Under the pieces are notes generated by a model that did no database searches, was not told where the DNA came from, and was given only the letters and a program-made list of their open reading frames with translations. The position numbers were made by a program, and so were the translations under genes. Shown piece by piece: positions 54,631 to 62,956 of a DNA stretch of 64,000 nucleotides. Origin of the DNA: Coriobacteriaceae bacterium (lineage in GTDB: Bacteria > Actinomycetota > Coriobacteriia > Coriobacteriales > Coriobacteriaceae). The DNA is taken from NCBI GenBank assembly GCA_025993015.1, contig DAJPFV010000001.1:744001-808000 (forward strand), in the 5' to 3' direction. Every line of letters begins with the position of its first letter. The stretch's first letter is position 1.

Positions 54631-54729
54631 AAGCCCGCCAGAGCGAGCAAGGTGCCTTGAAACGAGGCGGCATTGACCTTCTGGTCATGCCGCCGAAGTT
54701 GAAAGGCAGATTGCCGCTCTGGCGGGCTT
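54631..54729. repeat. 99-nt palindrome beside the IS element
   Basis: AAGCCCGCCAGAGCG pairs with CGCTCTGGCGGGCTT. Inside, GCCTT pairs with AAGGC and GCGGCATTGACC with GGTCATGCCGC. It sits 8 bp to the right of the IS end and is followed by a GTTGCGCGGTTT/AAACCGCGCAAC hairpin (54743-54769) touching the GntR 2 stop. Confidence 0.8.
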
Positions 54730-54774
54730 GCAGCGTCGAGCCGTTGCGCGGTTTGGAAAACCGCGCAACTAGAG

Positions 54775-55494
54775 CTACATGACCATAACGTAGCGCGATC
54801 CCACGTAGTACTGCTTACCCATCAGGACCGGCTCGCCATTGGGGCCCGTGAAGCCGGCACGCAGGTTGAGCAGCGGATCGTGCGGAGCAATGCCCAGCTC
54901 GGCCGCCTGCTCGGTATTGGCACGAACGGCCTCGACCGTGCGGTAGTCAACCGAAACAATCGGCGTTCCGCCAACACGCTCGACCTCGGCAAAAATCGAC
55001 TTGTCCTCAAGATCGGCCGTCAACAGCTCACGGTAGGCATCAAACGGCACAAAGATGTTCTCCTCAAAGATGGGCTCGCCGTCGGCCGTACGCACGCGCT
55101 TGATATGCAGCAGCAGCGCATCCTTCTGCAGGCCAAAGAACTCCATCTCGTTTTGGCGCGCCGGAACGATCTGGCGATCGATCACGTGCGCACCGGCCTT
55201 CATGCCGTTGCCGGCACACAGCGCGGTAAACGTCTGCAGCGTCGAGGCGTGAAACTGGCGATTGATGTGCGGCGTGGAGACAAAGGTGCCACGGCCCTGC
55301 TGCTTAACCAGGTAGCCGTCGGAGCACAGCTCCTCGACAGCGCGGCGCACCGTAATACGGCTCACCTCGTACTGCTCGGCTAGTTCAAGCTCGGACGGAA
55401 TACGCTCCTTGGGTGCATAAACACCTTTCTCGATCGCATCCTTGATTTCGTCATAAATCTGCTGGTAAAGCGGTGCATTTTTGGGCGCAGGCAT
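54775..55494 (-). CDS. GntR/HutC (UTRA) regulator 2
   Basis: A 239-residue repressor with a winged helix (PLYQQIYDEIKDAIEKGVYAPKERIPSELELAEQYEVSRITVRRAVEEL) and UTRA domain (EFFGLQKDALLLHIKRVRTADGEPIFEENIFVPFD ... MGKQYYVGSRYVMVM). It is clearly paralogous to regulator 1. The ribosome site is weak (AAGAG). Its leader has an ACGT-ATATAACGT near-palindrome at 55532-55544, and a 41-nt hairpin element further upstream. Motif sharing suggests it controls the PTS operon. Confidence 0.88.
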   Translation of the reverse strand: MPAPKNAPLYQQIYDEIKDAIEKGVYAPKERIPSELELAEQYEVSRITVRRAVEELCSDGYLVKQQGRGTFVSTPHINRQFHASTLQTFTALCAGNGMKAGAHVIDRQIVPARQNEMEFFGLQKDALLLHIKRVRTADGEPIFEENIFVPFDAYRELLTADLEDKSIFAEVERVGGTPIVSVDYRTVEAVRANTEQAAELGIAPHDPLLNLRAGFTGPNGEPVLMGKQYYVGSRYVMVM

Positions 55495-55530
55495 ATCTGA
55501 TCACTCTTATCAAAATAGCTAAATTTCTAA

Positions 55531-55545
55531 TACGTATATAACGTC
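55531..55545. promoter_or_regulatory. candidate operator of GntR 2 (own leader)
   Basis: TACGTATATAACGTC, a near-palindrome with the GTnTAnAC flavour of HutC-type sites. TATAACGTCT is shared with the PTS promoter (61681-61690), and the inverse AGTCGTTATA occurs before the DMT gene (62963-62972). Confidence 0.5.
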
Positions 55546-55587
55546 TAGTTTCATGTTACCTCATATTGATAAAACGATACACCCTCC

Positions 55588-55628
55588 CTACCAAAAAGCG
55601 ACAGCTTCATTTTGGTAGGTTTTATCTG
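55588..55628 (-). repeat. 41-nt leader hairpin element, copy 2
   Basis: Minus strand: CAGATAAAACC, then CCAAAA ... TTTTTGG around TGAAGCTGTCGC, followed at once by GGAGGG. It lies 94 nt upstream of the GntR 2 start, between it and the YitT gene. The following segment could encode an 11-residue peptide (55519-55554). Confidence 0.8.
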
Positions 55629-55714
55629 GGCAAACGAGAGCCCTCGAAAGCAACGGGGCTTTCGGGGGGGGCTCGTTCGGATGGGTTGCGCAGGACCGGC
55701 AAAATGCCAATACC

Positions 55715-56722
55715 CTACTTGCCGTCGTCCTGCTGCAGGCTGTCCTGTTCGCTGAGGCGCGCCTGCCTGCTGGCCATGCGTGCGGGCTTGTCGGGATCGG
55801 GAACGGCCGTGGGCATGGGCTCGTCGACATGACCGCCCCACCAGCCGCCCACAAAGTTGAGCGTGTGGAACACGTTGATCACGGCGCCGGGATCAACGTC
55901 GCACACCAACTTGATAATGTCCTGGCTCTCGTAGGTCGAAACAACGGTGTTCAGCAGGTACATCTTTTCGCGGCTGTATCCGCCGACGACCTCGGCGCAG
56001 CTAATGCCGTGCTGAAAATGGTTTACGTAGGCAGTCATGACCTCGTCTGCCTTGCGCGTCGTAATCTGCAGCGTCACGCGATCGTAGCGACGATAGAAAC
56101 TGTCGATGGTCTTGGTCGAAATAAACTGGAACACGATGGAATACGCCGCCTTGTCCCAGCCAAACATAAAGCCAAAGATCGCCAGGATAAAGCAGTTGAA
56201 ACCAAAGATGACGCCCCAGATGGTCTTGCCCGTGTGGTTGGAAACCCACAGCGCGATAAAGTCGGTGCCGCCGGTGGATGCGCCGGATTTAAGTGCGATG
56301 GCAGCGCCCAGACCCGAGACCACGCCGCCAAAAATGATGAGCATGATCTTGTCGCCCAAAAATGGAGCGAAGTGAAAGACGTTGAGGAACAGCGACGAGA
56401 GCACGACCTGCATCATCGAGAAGATGACGAAGCGCTTGCTAATGCCGCTCCAGCATAGGAGCGCCACGGGGATGTTGAGCGCGAGCATACCGAGCGAAAT
56501 GTCGATGTGAACGCCGCCCAGCGAGGTAACGCGATCGAGCAGGACCGCAACGCCGGTGAGGCCGCTCGGAAGCAGGTCGGCGGGCTGAATGAACGCCTGG
56601 ATCAGGAATGTCTGGAGGACGGCAGAAATTGTGACCGCCACGGCAGTAATGGCACGGCGGACGATGGTGAGGCGGCCGAGCATGAGCACGCGGTCCGTGA
56701 GCTGATCGATGGCGTTCGCCAC
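55715..56722 (-). CDS. YitT-family membrane protein
   Basis: A 335-residue protein with about five or six helices (FLIQAFIQPADLLPSGLTGVAVLLDRVT, ALNIPVALLCWSGI, IFGGVVSGLGAAIALKSGASTGGTDFIAL) and a C-terminal cytosolic DUF2179 domain (ISCAEVVGGYSREKMYLLNTVVSTYESQDIIKLVCDVDPGAVINV). YitT proteins are of unknown transport function. The start is GTG with AAAGGAG upstream. The 67-residue tail is basic and not conserved in the family. Confidence 0.88.
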   Translation of the reverse strand: MANAIDQLTDRVLMLGRLTIVRRAITAVAVTISAVLQTFLIQAFIQPADLLPSGLTGVAVLLDRVTSLGGVHIDISLGMLALNIPVALLCWSGISKRFVIFSMMQVVLSSLFLNVFHFAPFLGDKIMLIIFGGVVSGLGAAIALKSGASTGGTDFIALWVSNHTGKTIWGVIFGFNCFILAIFGFMFGWDKAAYSIVFQFISTKTIDSFYRRYDRVTLQITTRKADEVMTAYVNHFQHGISCAEVVGGYSREKMYLLNTVVSTYESQDIIKLVCDVDPGAVINVFHTLNFVGGWWGGHVDEPMPTAVPDPDKPARMASRQARLSEQDSLQQDDGK

Positions 56723-56861
56723 GTAGGCTCCTTTCGAAGGCAGATGTGGTTGTGGGGCATGCCCGCGATTGTAGCATGGAGCGTGCGGGGGCGCTTCAAT
56801 TCAACCTCCCTCGACAACCAAAACGGGACCAGCAACCCCCACGACCAAAGGGCAAAATTCC

Positions 56862-56980
56862 AAGTGAGTAGACTTTTTACGATCTGCCGAGCACACCCAA
56901 AACCGCCACCCCTGTGACCTGCGGTTTTACAAAGGAAGATATGCATTGTGCTCGGCCTGCGCCAAAAAGTCTACTCACTT
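56862..56980. repeat. 119-nt nested palindrome
   Basis: AAGTGAGTAGACTTTTT (56862-56878) pairs perfectly with 56964-56980, GCCGAGCACA (56886-56895) with TGTGCTCGGC (56947-56956), and AAAACCGC with GCGGTTTT in the apex. The segment CCGAGCACACCC is also in the loop of the palindrome at 20550-20672. The rest of the gap 56723-57077 holds the YitT leader and nothing else I can name. Confidence 0.85.
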
Positions 56981-57077
56981 AGTCCGAATCGAAGCCAAAC
57001 GGATCAAAATCGAAACCAAATTGAGCCAGTCCACCGCAAAAAACGTTTGAACCCGTGCTTCTCGCGGCGGATTGACA

Positions 57078-57707
57078 CTACAAAGCGGCCAAAATGTCGG
57101 TCAGATTATCAATAACGGCATCGGCTCGCGATTGATCGAGGTTGACGCCCTCGTGCGGACGCAGTGCCAGGACGCGGGCGCCGGAACGTTTGCCAGCCTC
57201 GATCCCCAAAGGCGAATCCTCGATAACCAGGCACTCGGCAGGCTCCACCCCCAGCGCCTCCATGGCACGCAGGTAGATCTCGGGGTCGGGCTTAAACGCG
57301 CTGCACTCGTGACCGCTGATGGTGTAGTCCAGCACGCCGGCGATACCGGCAATCCCCACCAGCTCGTCGATCAGCTCGCGATAGGACGAGCTCGCGATGG
57401 CGCACTTCACGCCGCGCTCGTGCAGCTTGCGCATCACCGGCTCCGTCTGCTCATTGAGCAGCTCGGCATACGGAACGGGATGGTCCGGGCTGTAGACCTG
57501 CTTATACTCCACGCGCAGGCGCTCGCGCAGCTCAACATCGTCGGGCACCAGCGCCTCCCAAATGGCAGGCTCGTTAGACCCCGAAAGATCGGGGATCTCG
57601 TCAAAGTGGAACCCCTTCTCTTCCATAAACGCCACGCGGCGACGGTTGTAGAACCACTCGGTATCGACCAGCACTCCGTCCATGTCAAACAGCACTGCCT
57701 TGATCAT
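57078..57707 (-). CDS. HAD hydrolase, beta-phosphoglucomutase-like
   Basis: A 209-residue HAD phosphatase/phosphomutase with motif I FDMDGVLVDTE, a helical cap, motif II ASSSYRE, motif III Lys in KPDPEIYL and motif IV EDSPLGIEAGKRSG. This is the beta-PGM/DOG-phosphatase subgroup. A sugar-phosphate substrate fits its position after the PTS and SIS deglycase genes. I choose the ATG at 57705-57707 because GGGAGGAG is then 6 nt upstream. A 41-nt leader hairpin directly precedes that ribosome site. Confidence 0.85.
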   Translation of the reverse strand: MIKAVLFDMDGVLVDTEWFYNRRRVAFMEEKGFHFDEIPDLSGSNEPAIWEALVPDDVELRERLRVEYKQVYSPDHPVPYAELLNEQTEPVMRKLHERGVKCAIASSSYRELIDELVGIAGIAGVLDYTISGHECSAFKPDPEIYLRAMEALGVEPAECLVIEDSPLGIEAGKRSGARVLALRPHEGVNLDQSRADAVIDNLTDILAAL

Positions 57708-57723
57708 ACGCATCTCCTCCCAC

Positions 57724-57764
57724 CTGCCAAAAAGGGACAGGTTTATTTTGGTAGGTTTTATCCG
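57724..57764 (-). repeat. 41-nt leader hairpin element, copy 3
   Basis: Minus strand: CGGATAAAACC, then CCAAAA ... TTTTTGG around TAAACCTGTCCC, ending GGCAG. GTGGGAGGAG, the ribosome site of the HAD gene, follows directly. Confidence 0.8.
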
Positions 57765-57801
57765 GGGTTTTATGGCGCGACAGACACGCCTTCCCCAGAG
57801 C

Positions 57802-57833
57802 AAAAAAGGGGATGGGGCACAAACCCCATCCCC
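57802..57833 (-). terminator. terminator of the PTS-SIS operon
   Basis: Minus strand GGGGATGGGG pairs with CCCCATCCCC around TTTGTG, then TTTTTTGC. Confidence 0.9.
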
Positions 57834-57867
57834 TCTCAATCAACCCGTAAGGTCTACTTACTTGTGA

Positions 57868-58851
57868 TTAGTAGGAAAGCTTCCACATGTAGCGACGCAT
57901 GGTCAGCGGGTGCTGACGGGCCTCGGCGATCTGGTTGCCGTACTCGCGCATAACGGCGAGGTGCAGCAGCGGGTTGAAGTAGGTGACGACGCTCGCGGGC
58001 ACGGCGTCAGCCAGGCCGTAGTCCTTGGAGTCGATCAGAGCGACCTTGGCGCCCATGCGCTCAAGGAAGGTGAGGGCGCGGGCGTCCATCGGACGGGTAG
58101 CGCCATCGGACATGAAGAAGACGTAGGGCTTACCCTCGGTGGAAACCTCGAACGGGCCGTGGAAGTACTCGCCGGTGTTGTAGGCGGCGGCGTCGATCCA
58201 CTGCATCTCGGTGAACAGGAAGGCGGCGTGAGAATAAGCCATCTTCTCGGAGGCACCGGAAGCCATGAAGTAGATCATCTTGTCGTCCTTGAAGTCCTCG
58301 GCGAACTTCTTGGCGAGCTTCTTGCAGGACTGAGCGGCGTTCTCGCAGAGCTCGAAGACGTTGGTGAGGCCGGTGATCATGTCCTCGTAGTGGTCATAAC
58401 CCTCGGTCTGCTGAAGGATCTCGACAGCAAGAGCGATGGCGTAGCCGGGCTTCTCGCACTTGGCAGCGAAGTTGGCGTGGAAGCCGTGAACGATGACATA
58501 GTCAGCGTCGACGGTCAGAGCGGAGCCAGCCTTGTTGGTGAGGGAGACGACCGGGCAGTTGTGCTTCTTGGCGGTCTTGTTGGCCTCGACGGTCTCGGGC
58601 GTGGAGCCACCGAGGGAGCAGGTGATCACGAAGGTGTGCTCGTTGACCCAGGAAGGCGTGTCGTAGTTGAACTCGTTAGCAGTGAAGATCTGAACGTTCA
58701 GCTTGTCCGTGTTGTTGGCCAGGAAGTACTTGGCGGGGTAAAGGTCGGACATGGAAGCACCGCAGCCGACGAAAGCGACGCTGTGGATCTCGTGGTTGGA
58801 CAGGACGTCAGCGACGATCTGCTTAGGGAGGTTAAGGTCGATCTCGTACAT
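57868..58851 (-). CDS. SIS-domain deglycase-like protein 2
   Basis: A 327-residue two-SIS-domain protein. GCGASMSDLYPAKYFL, CSLGGSTPETVEA, AAYNTGEYFHGPFEVSTEG and the C-terminal RRYMWKLSY place it with FrlB/GfrE/F-type deglycases and distant GlmS isomerase relatives. It likely releases the amine from a phosphorylated Amadori product delivered by the PTS encoded just upstream. The ATG at 58849-58851 is used because AAAGGA is 9 nt before it; an ATG nine bases earlier abuts the SD. Confidence 0.85.
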   Translation of the reverse strand: MYEIDLNLPKQIVADVLSNHEIHSVAFVGCGASMSDLYPAKYFLANNTDKLNVQIFTANEFNYDTPSWVNEHTFVITCSLGGSTPETVEANKTAKKHNCPVVSLTNKAGSALTVDADYVIVHGFHANFAAKCEKPGYAIALAVEILQQTEGYDHYEDMITGLTNVFELCENAAQSCKKLAKKFAEDFKDDKMIYFMASGASEKMAYSHAAFLFTEMQWIDAAAYNTGEYFHGPFEVSTEGKPYVFFMSDGATRPMDARALTFLERMGAKVALIDSKDYGLADAVPASVVTYFNPLLHLAVMREYGNQIAEARQHPLTMRRYMWKLSY

Positions 58852-58941
58852 CTGACACATTCCTTTCAATTTTTGCGGCGCCACATTGCCGGGCGCTCGC
58901 AGGGTTACCGTGGTTTGGACCGAGTCGCCGGCCCGTTGAGG

Positions 58942-59016
58942 ATGCGACAAAGGGACTGTCCCATTGTCGCATTTTGGGGATGGAAGCCTGCCTGGGGTAT
59001 GGGATGCCAGGCAGGC
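58942..59016. repeat. two hairpins between IID and SIS gene 2
   Basis: ATGCGACAA-GGGAC pairs with GTCCC-TTGTCGCAT (58942-58972), nearly perfect. GCCTGCCTGG pairs with CCAGGCAGGC (58985-59016). Neither has a U-tail in the operon direction, so they may be intra-operon processing or stabilising structures. Confidence 0.7.
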
Positions 59017-59050
59017 CCCCGGGGGAAAGCGGTTAGACGCTTGGTCGCGA

Positions 59051-59884
59051 CTAGGCCAGGATGCCGGCCGCGGAGAGGGCGATGCCGCCCACGATGGCGA
59101 TCACGAGAAGCCAACCGGTGTTGACGTTCTTCTTGATGAGCCAGTACATAAGGCCGGTGAGGCCAAGGGAGATCATCTGGGGCATCATGCCGTCCAGGAT
59201 GTCCTGGATAACGACGGTGCCCTCAGCGAACTGCAGCGGGGTGGTGGCGCCGATCAGCGTGGCGATCATGCCGCCTACGGACATAAGACCCACGATGCCG
59301 CAGACATACATGAGCTTCTCCATGAGGTCGCCGCCCTGAAGCTTGCTCAGGTACTCGTGGCCGCCCTGATAGCCCATCTTGGCTGCGAACCAAGTGATCA
59401 GCACAGAGGGGACGATGGAGATGAGCATGGCCAGGATCGGGCCCATGATGGAGCCCTGCTGAGCCAGCTGAACGCCCAGACCAAAGGCGATAACACGAAT
59501 GGTGCCCTGGAAGAAGGAGTCACCGATGCCGGAAAGCGGGCCCATAAGGGAGGTCTTGACCGCGTTAATCGAATCGGGGTTGAAGTTCTCGGGATCCTTG
59601 GCGTACTCCTCCTCCATGGAGGCGGTGAGGCCCAGGATAAAGGCGCTCGTCTGCGGGGTGCAGTTGTAGAACGCCATGTGACGGTGGTAAGCCTCTTTCT
59701 TAGCAGCGAGCTGCTTGGGGTCGGACTCGTCCGGATAGAGGCGGTCGAGCGTGGGAACCATGCCGTAGAGGAAGCCCATGTTCATCTGACGCTCGTAGTT
59801 CCAAGAGGCCTGGATGGCCCAGGAGCGCCAGAAGAACTGGCTGACCTTCTTGTTCAGGGACACGTCCTTGGTTGCGGTTGCCAT
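59051..59884 (-). CDS. PTS mannose/fructose/sorbose-family IID component
   Basis: A 277-residue membrane protein. The N-terminal half is cytosolic-like (FFWRSWAIQASWNYERQMNMGFLYGMVPTLDRLYP, then EYAKDPENFNPDSINAVKTSLMGPLSGIGDSFFQGTIR), the EIID-Man signature. Helices follow and the C-terminus is SAAGILA. With IIC it forms the sugar channel. AGGAGG overlaps the IIC stop, showing translational coupling. In gfr-type loci this family imports glucoselysine and fructoselysine. Confidence 0.94.
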   Translation of the reverse strand: MATATKDVSLNKKVSQFFWRSWAIQASWNYERQMNMGFLYGMVPTLDRLYPDESDPKQLAAKKEAYHRHMAFYNCTPQTSAFILGLTASMEEEYAKDPENFNPDSINAVKTSLMGPLSGIGDSFFQGTIRVIAFGLGVQLAQQGSIMGPILAMLISIVPSVLITWFAAKMGYQGGHEYLSKLQGGDLMEKLMYVCGIVGLMSVGGMIATLIGATTPLQFAEGTVVIQDILDGMMPQMISLGLTGLMYWLIKKNVNTGWLLVIAIVGGIALSAAGILA

Positions 59885-59897
59885 AGTGTGTTCCTCC

Positions 59898-60692
59898 TTA
59901 GTCTTCGTCGTCTTCGAGCGGATCGTAGTCGGAATCGACACCGGCAGCTGCATGGGACCCGTTGAACTTGAAGCCCATGAAGACGACAGCCAGGCACACA
60001 CCGATCAGAGCGACCGCGATGACGGACAGGTTGAGGTAAGCGGCGAGCAGGAAACCGATGAACAGGAACGGAGTCATACCCTTCTTGATCATCATGGTGA
60101 GCAGCAGGGCCAAGCCGTAGGCGGTCATGATCTTGGTCGAAACGTTAAGACCAGTGGACAGCCACTCGGGAACCATGTTGACGATGGCCTGAACCAGGTC
60201 GGTGCCAACAAAGACGGCGAGGAAGATCGGCAGGAAGTACATGATGGCGTACAGACCGGAGCCGGCGCAGATGTGCATACGATAGGCGGTCTTGAACTTT
60301 CCGTTATCGATCGCGCTATCTGCCACATGGGTGAGGGCGGCGATGATGGAACGGAACACGATGCCGAGGAGCTGACCCAGGACGGCGACCGGGATGGCGA
60401 TCGTCATGGCGGTCTCGGCAGAAGCATCGGTCAGGCACGCAAAGGCAGCGGCCACGATGCCGCCCAGGACCATATCGGGCGGAACGGCGGCGCCGACCTG
60501 CACCAGGCCCATGGACACGAGCTCGACGGCGGCACCGACGGCAAGGCCGGTGGGCACATCGCCCAGCAGCAGACCGACGAGCGTAGCGCCAACGAGGGGC
60601 TGCTCGAAGTTAAGACGACCGAGCAGGCGGGAGTCCCACATGCAGAACACGCCGACGAGGCCGACGAGCACCGCACTGATGAACGTATTCAT
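59898..60692 (-). CDS. PTS mannose/fructose/sorbose-family IIC component
   Basis: A 264-residue membrane permease with six or more helices: FISAVLVGLVGVFCMWDSRLLGR, QPLVGATLVGLLLGDVPTGLAVGAAVELVSMGLVQVGAAVPPD, both typical of EIIC-Man/Sor. The tail is acidic (DYDPLEDDED) and cytosolic. GAAAGGAG precedes the ATG. It lies 36 nt after the IIAB gene. Confidence 0.94.
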   Translation of the reverse strand: MNTFISAVLVGLVGVFCMWDSRLLGRLNFEQPLVGATLVGLLLGDVPTGLAVGAAVELVSMGLVQVGAAVPPDMVLGGIVAAAFACLTDASAETAMTIAIPVAVLGQLLGIVFRSIIAALTHVADSAIDNGKFKTAYRMHICAGSGLYAIMYFLPIFLAVFVGTDLVQAIVNMVPEWLSTGLNVSTKIMTAYGLALLLTMMIKKGMTPFLFIGFLLAAYLNLSVIAVALIGVCLAVVFMGFKFNGSHAAAGVDSDYDPLEDDED

Positions 60693-60728
60693 ACCCTTCT
60701 CCTTTCAGTCAGGCAAAAGCCTGGTTGA

Positions 60729-61652
60729 TTACAGCTTGGCGTCGATGTCGACGCTCTGATACGTAGGGGTCTGCTGGACATAGAGCTTGATGCCCATGTC
60801 GAGCAGCTGGTTGACGTCGGCCTTCTGGGTGGCGTCGAGGAAGACGGAGCTGTCCTTGCCGCCGACCTGATCGGCACCGTCGTGGTTGGCGGTGGCGCCC
60901 AGGTTGATGGCGTCGAGCTTGTAGCCCTGACAGAACTGCAGCATCTCGGCAGTGTTGCCAAAGACGAACATGACGCGCTCGCCGAGGGTGTTGAGCTTAT
61001 CCATCTTGGCGAGGGCACGCTCGACGGTGAAGACGTTCAGGCGCACGCCCTGGGGCTTGGCCAGCTTAAGAGCGCCCTTCTTGATGTCATCGTTGGCGGC
61101 AGCGTTGTCGACGACGATGATGCGCTCGGCCTGAACCTTGGTGGTCCAAGTAAAGACGACCTGGCCGTGCAGCAGACGGTAGTCAAGACGTGCGAGGACG
61201 ATCTTGGCGGGACCGGAGCTGTGACGGGACGCCTTGGCCTTCTTGGCGGGAGCCGCGGCGGCCTCGACCGGTGCGTTGGGGTTGGTCAGACCGGTGCGGG
61301 CCTCATTGATGAGGGCCGCGAGCTCGGCGCCCTTGACGGGGGCGGGGCTCATAGCAAGCGTGAGCGCCAACGGGATGTTGAAACCGCTGACAACCGTGAA
61401 CTTCGTGCCGTTCTTGGAAAGCTCGACCATGTTGTTGTTGACCGAGCTGCCGAGCATATCGGTCAGCACATAGACGGTGTCGTCCGCGTTGAACGTGGCG
61501 ATCATAGCCTCAACCTTATTGGTGATGGGCTCCTTGTCGTCACGAGCAAGCGACACGACGTGGACGTTCGACACGTCGCCGAGAACCATCTCGAGCGTGT
61601 CTTTGGCGCCTGCGGCCAGGCCGCCATGAGATGCGAGAATGATCTGATTCAT
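60729..61652 (-). CDS. PTS mannose-family IIAB fusion
   Basis: A 307-residue phosphocarrier. The IIA domain (1-125) has its phospho-His in ASHGGLAAGA and DMLGSSVNN. An Ala/Pro/Lys linker (about 128-146) leads to the IIB domain with phospho-His in RLDYRLLHGQV and ERIIVVDNAAANDD. It passes phosphate from HPr to the sugar. First gene of the operon IIAB-IIC-IID-SIS 2. AAGGAGGAGG precedes the ATG. Confidence 0.95.
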   Translation of the reverse strand: MNQIILASHGGLAAGAKDTLEMVLGDVSNVHVVSLARDDKEPITNKVEAMIATFNADDTVYVLTDMLGSSVNNNMVELSKNGTKFTVVSGFNIPLALTLAMSPAPVKGAELAALINEARTGLTNPNAPVEAAAAPAKKAKASRHSSGPAKIVLARLDYRLLHGQVVFTWTTKVQAERIIVVDNAAANDDIKKGALKLAKPQGVRLNVFTVERALAKMDKLNTLGERVMFVFGNTAEMLQFCQGYKLDAINLGATANHDGADQVGGKDSSVFLDATQKADVNQLLDMGIKLYVQQTPTYQSVDIDAKL

Positions 61653-61678
61653 CTTGCCTCCTCCTTTTCGTTATGGTC

Positions 61679-61698
61679 ATTATAACGTCTTATACGTT
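61679..61698 (-). promoter_or_regulatory. PTS operon -10 with overlapping candidate operator
   Basis: Minus strand TATAAT (61679-61684) overlaps TATAACGTCTTATACGTT on the plus strand (61681-61698), which shares TATAACGTCT with the GntR 2 leader. The surrounding 60 bp are very AT-rich. Confidence 0.5.
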
Positions 61699-61834
61699 GC
61701 TTATATTGCTAATTAGTATAAAGACCGTTCGCGGGTGAAAATCGACCGTTGACGGGTTTAACGTACTCGAAACGTTGGACTGGGTAGGCCGGCGCTAGCT
61801 GGATAACCCCAGGTCAGACCCTGCGCGCAATCCC

Positions 61835-62953
61835 CTATCGCACGAAGTACCAGGGGCTTTCCTGTACGGTGGGTTCCAGCGCAATGCCGGTGCGTTCCTT
61901 AAACAGATCCATGTCCTGAGATTTTTCGGTCCACCACGCGTTGGGCTTAAAGGTCATGCTCTCAATGACATGACCGACAAACACACTGTTGCGCAGCTTG
62001 GAGAAGTCGGTGTTCATAATCAGGATGGACGCGAGCACCAACACGATGCCCAGGACCTTAATCGCGCCGGCGGGCTCGGCGTAGACACCAATGCCCACCA
62101 GTACGGTGACGACCGTCTCGAAAGACATTACGACGGGAACTTTCGATGTCTCGAGCCCCATGGACAGACCCTGCATATATAAGATGTAAGCAACGGCTGT
62201 GGGGATGAGTCCAAAGCCAAGGAACAGCAGCAGCAGCTGTGGCGACATTGCCGCGGCGACATCCGGCCACGGAGCCGCGATAGCTGCCATAACCGCACCG
62301 CCAAAAACAAAGCCCCAAAACGTGACAGCCAGCGGGTGGACCGTCTTGGTTGCTATTCGGCTAAACACCGCGAGCGACGCACCACAAAGGCCTGCAATCA
62401 CGCCCGACGTGACGCCCCAAACCGAAAAATGAAAACCGGAAAGGTCGCCATTGGTCACTGCAAGCACGCAGCCTACGATGTTAAAGACAATGGCAACGAG
62501 CTTGTTGGGGGTCACGTCCTCGCGATAAAGCACGCGGCCGAGCATGACGCCAAACACCGGCGAGGTGTAGAGCAGCACCGAGGCCGTGGACATGCCCACC
62601 TCGCCCATGCACTCGTAATAACAGGTGTTGGCGGCGGCCAAACCGACGATGCCGACAAGCGCACAGGGAACAAGCTCTTTAGGGCTTGCCTTGAACAGGG
62701 CCAGCGGACCCTGAGCCACGGTAGACCCCTCACCCGGACGGCAGCCCATAAACATCAGGACCGGCGCCAAGATAAGCGCTCCGACCAACAAGCGAAAGGC
62801 AGCCATGCTCTGGGACGAAACGCCCATGGCCGAGATGCCGTTTACAAAGATTCCGATGCTGCCCCACATAAGCGCGGCGATCAGCACCAGCACATAGCCC
62901 AGATTGCTTTTCTTCAACGCAGCCTCCTCGGTATTGTTTCCAATATGTTTCAT
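61835..62953 (-). CDS. EamA/DMT-family transporter 2
   Basis: A 372-residue membrane protein with ten helices in two EamA repeats (LGYVLVLIAALMWGSIGIFVNGI; VGMSTASVLLYTSPVFGVMLGRVLY; IPTAVAYILYMQGLSMGLE). The last 55 residues form a soluble tail (FKPNAWWTEKSQDMDLFKERTGIALEP) that is unusual for the family. Its placement between SIS gene 3 and the PTS operon suggests export or uptake of an amine or amino acid released by deglycation; this is inference. Confidence 0.87.
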   Translation of the reverse strand: MKHIGNNTEEAALKKSNLGYVLVLIAALMWGSIGIFVNGISAMGVSSQSMAAFRLLVGALILAPVLMFMGCRPGEGSTVAQGPLALFKASPKELVPCALVGIVGLAAANTCYYECMGEVGMSTASVLLYTSPVFGVMLGRVLYREDVTPNKLVAIVFNIVGCVLAVTNGDLSGFHFSVWGVTSGVIAGLCGASLAVFSRIATKTVHPLAVTFWGFVFGGAVMAAIAAPWPDVAAAMSPQLLLLFLGFGLIPTAVAYILYMQGLSMGLETSKVPVVMSFETVVTVLVGIGVYAEPAGAIKVLGIVLVLASILIMNTDFSKLRNSVFVGHVIESMTFKPNAWWTEKSQDMDLFKERTGIALEPTVQESPWYFVR

Positions 62954-62956
62954 ACT

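Noticed and set aside
54348..54774. additional small genes in the IS right end
   Set aside because: Open frames there lack ribosome sites; hairpin content favours non-coding RNA and palindromes.
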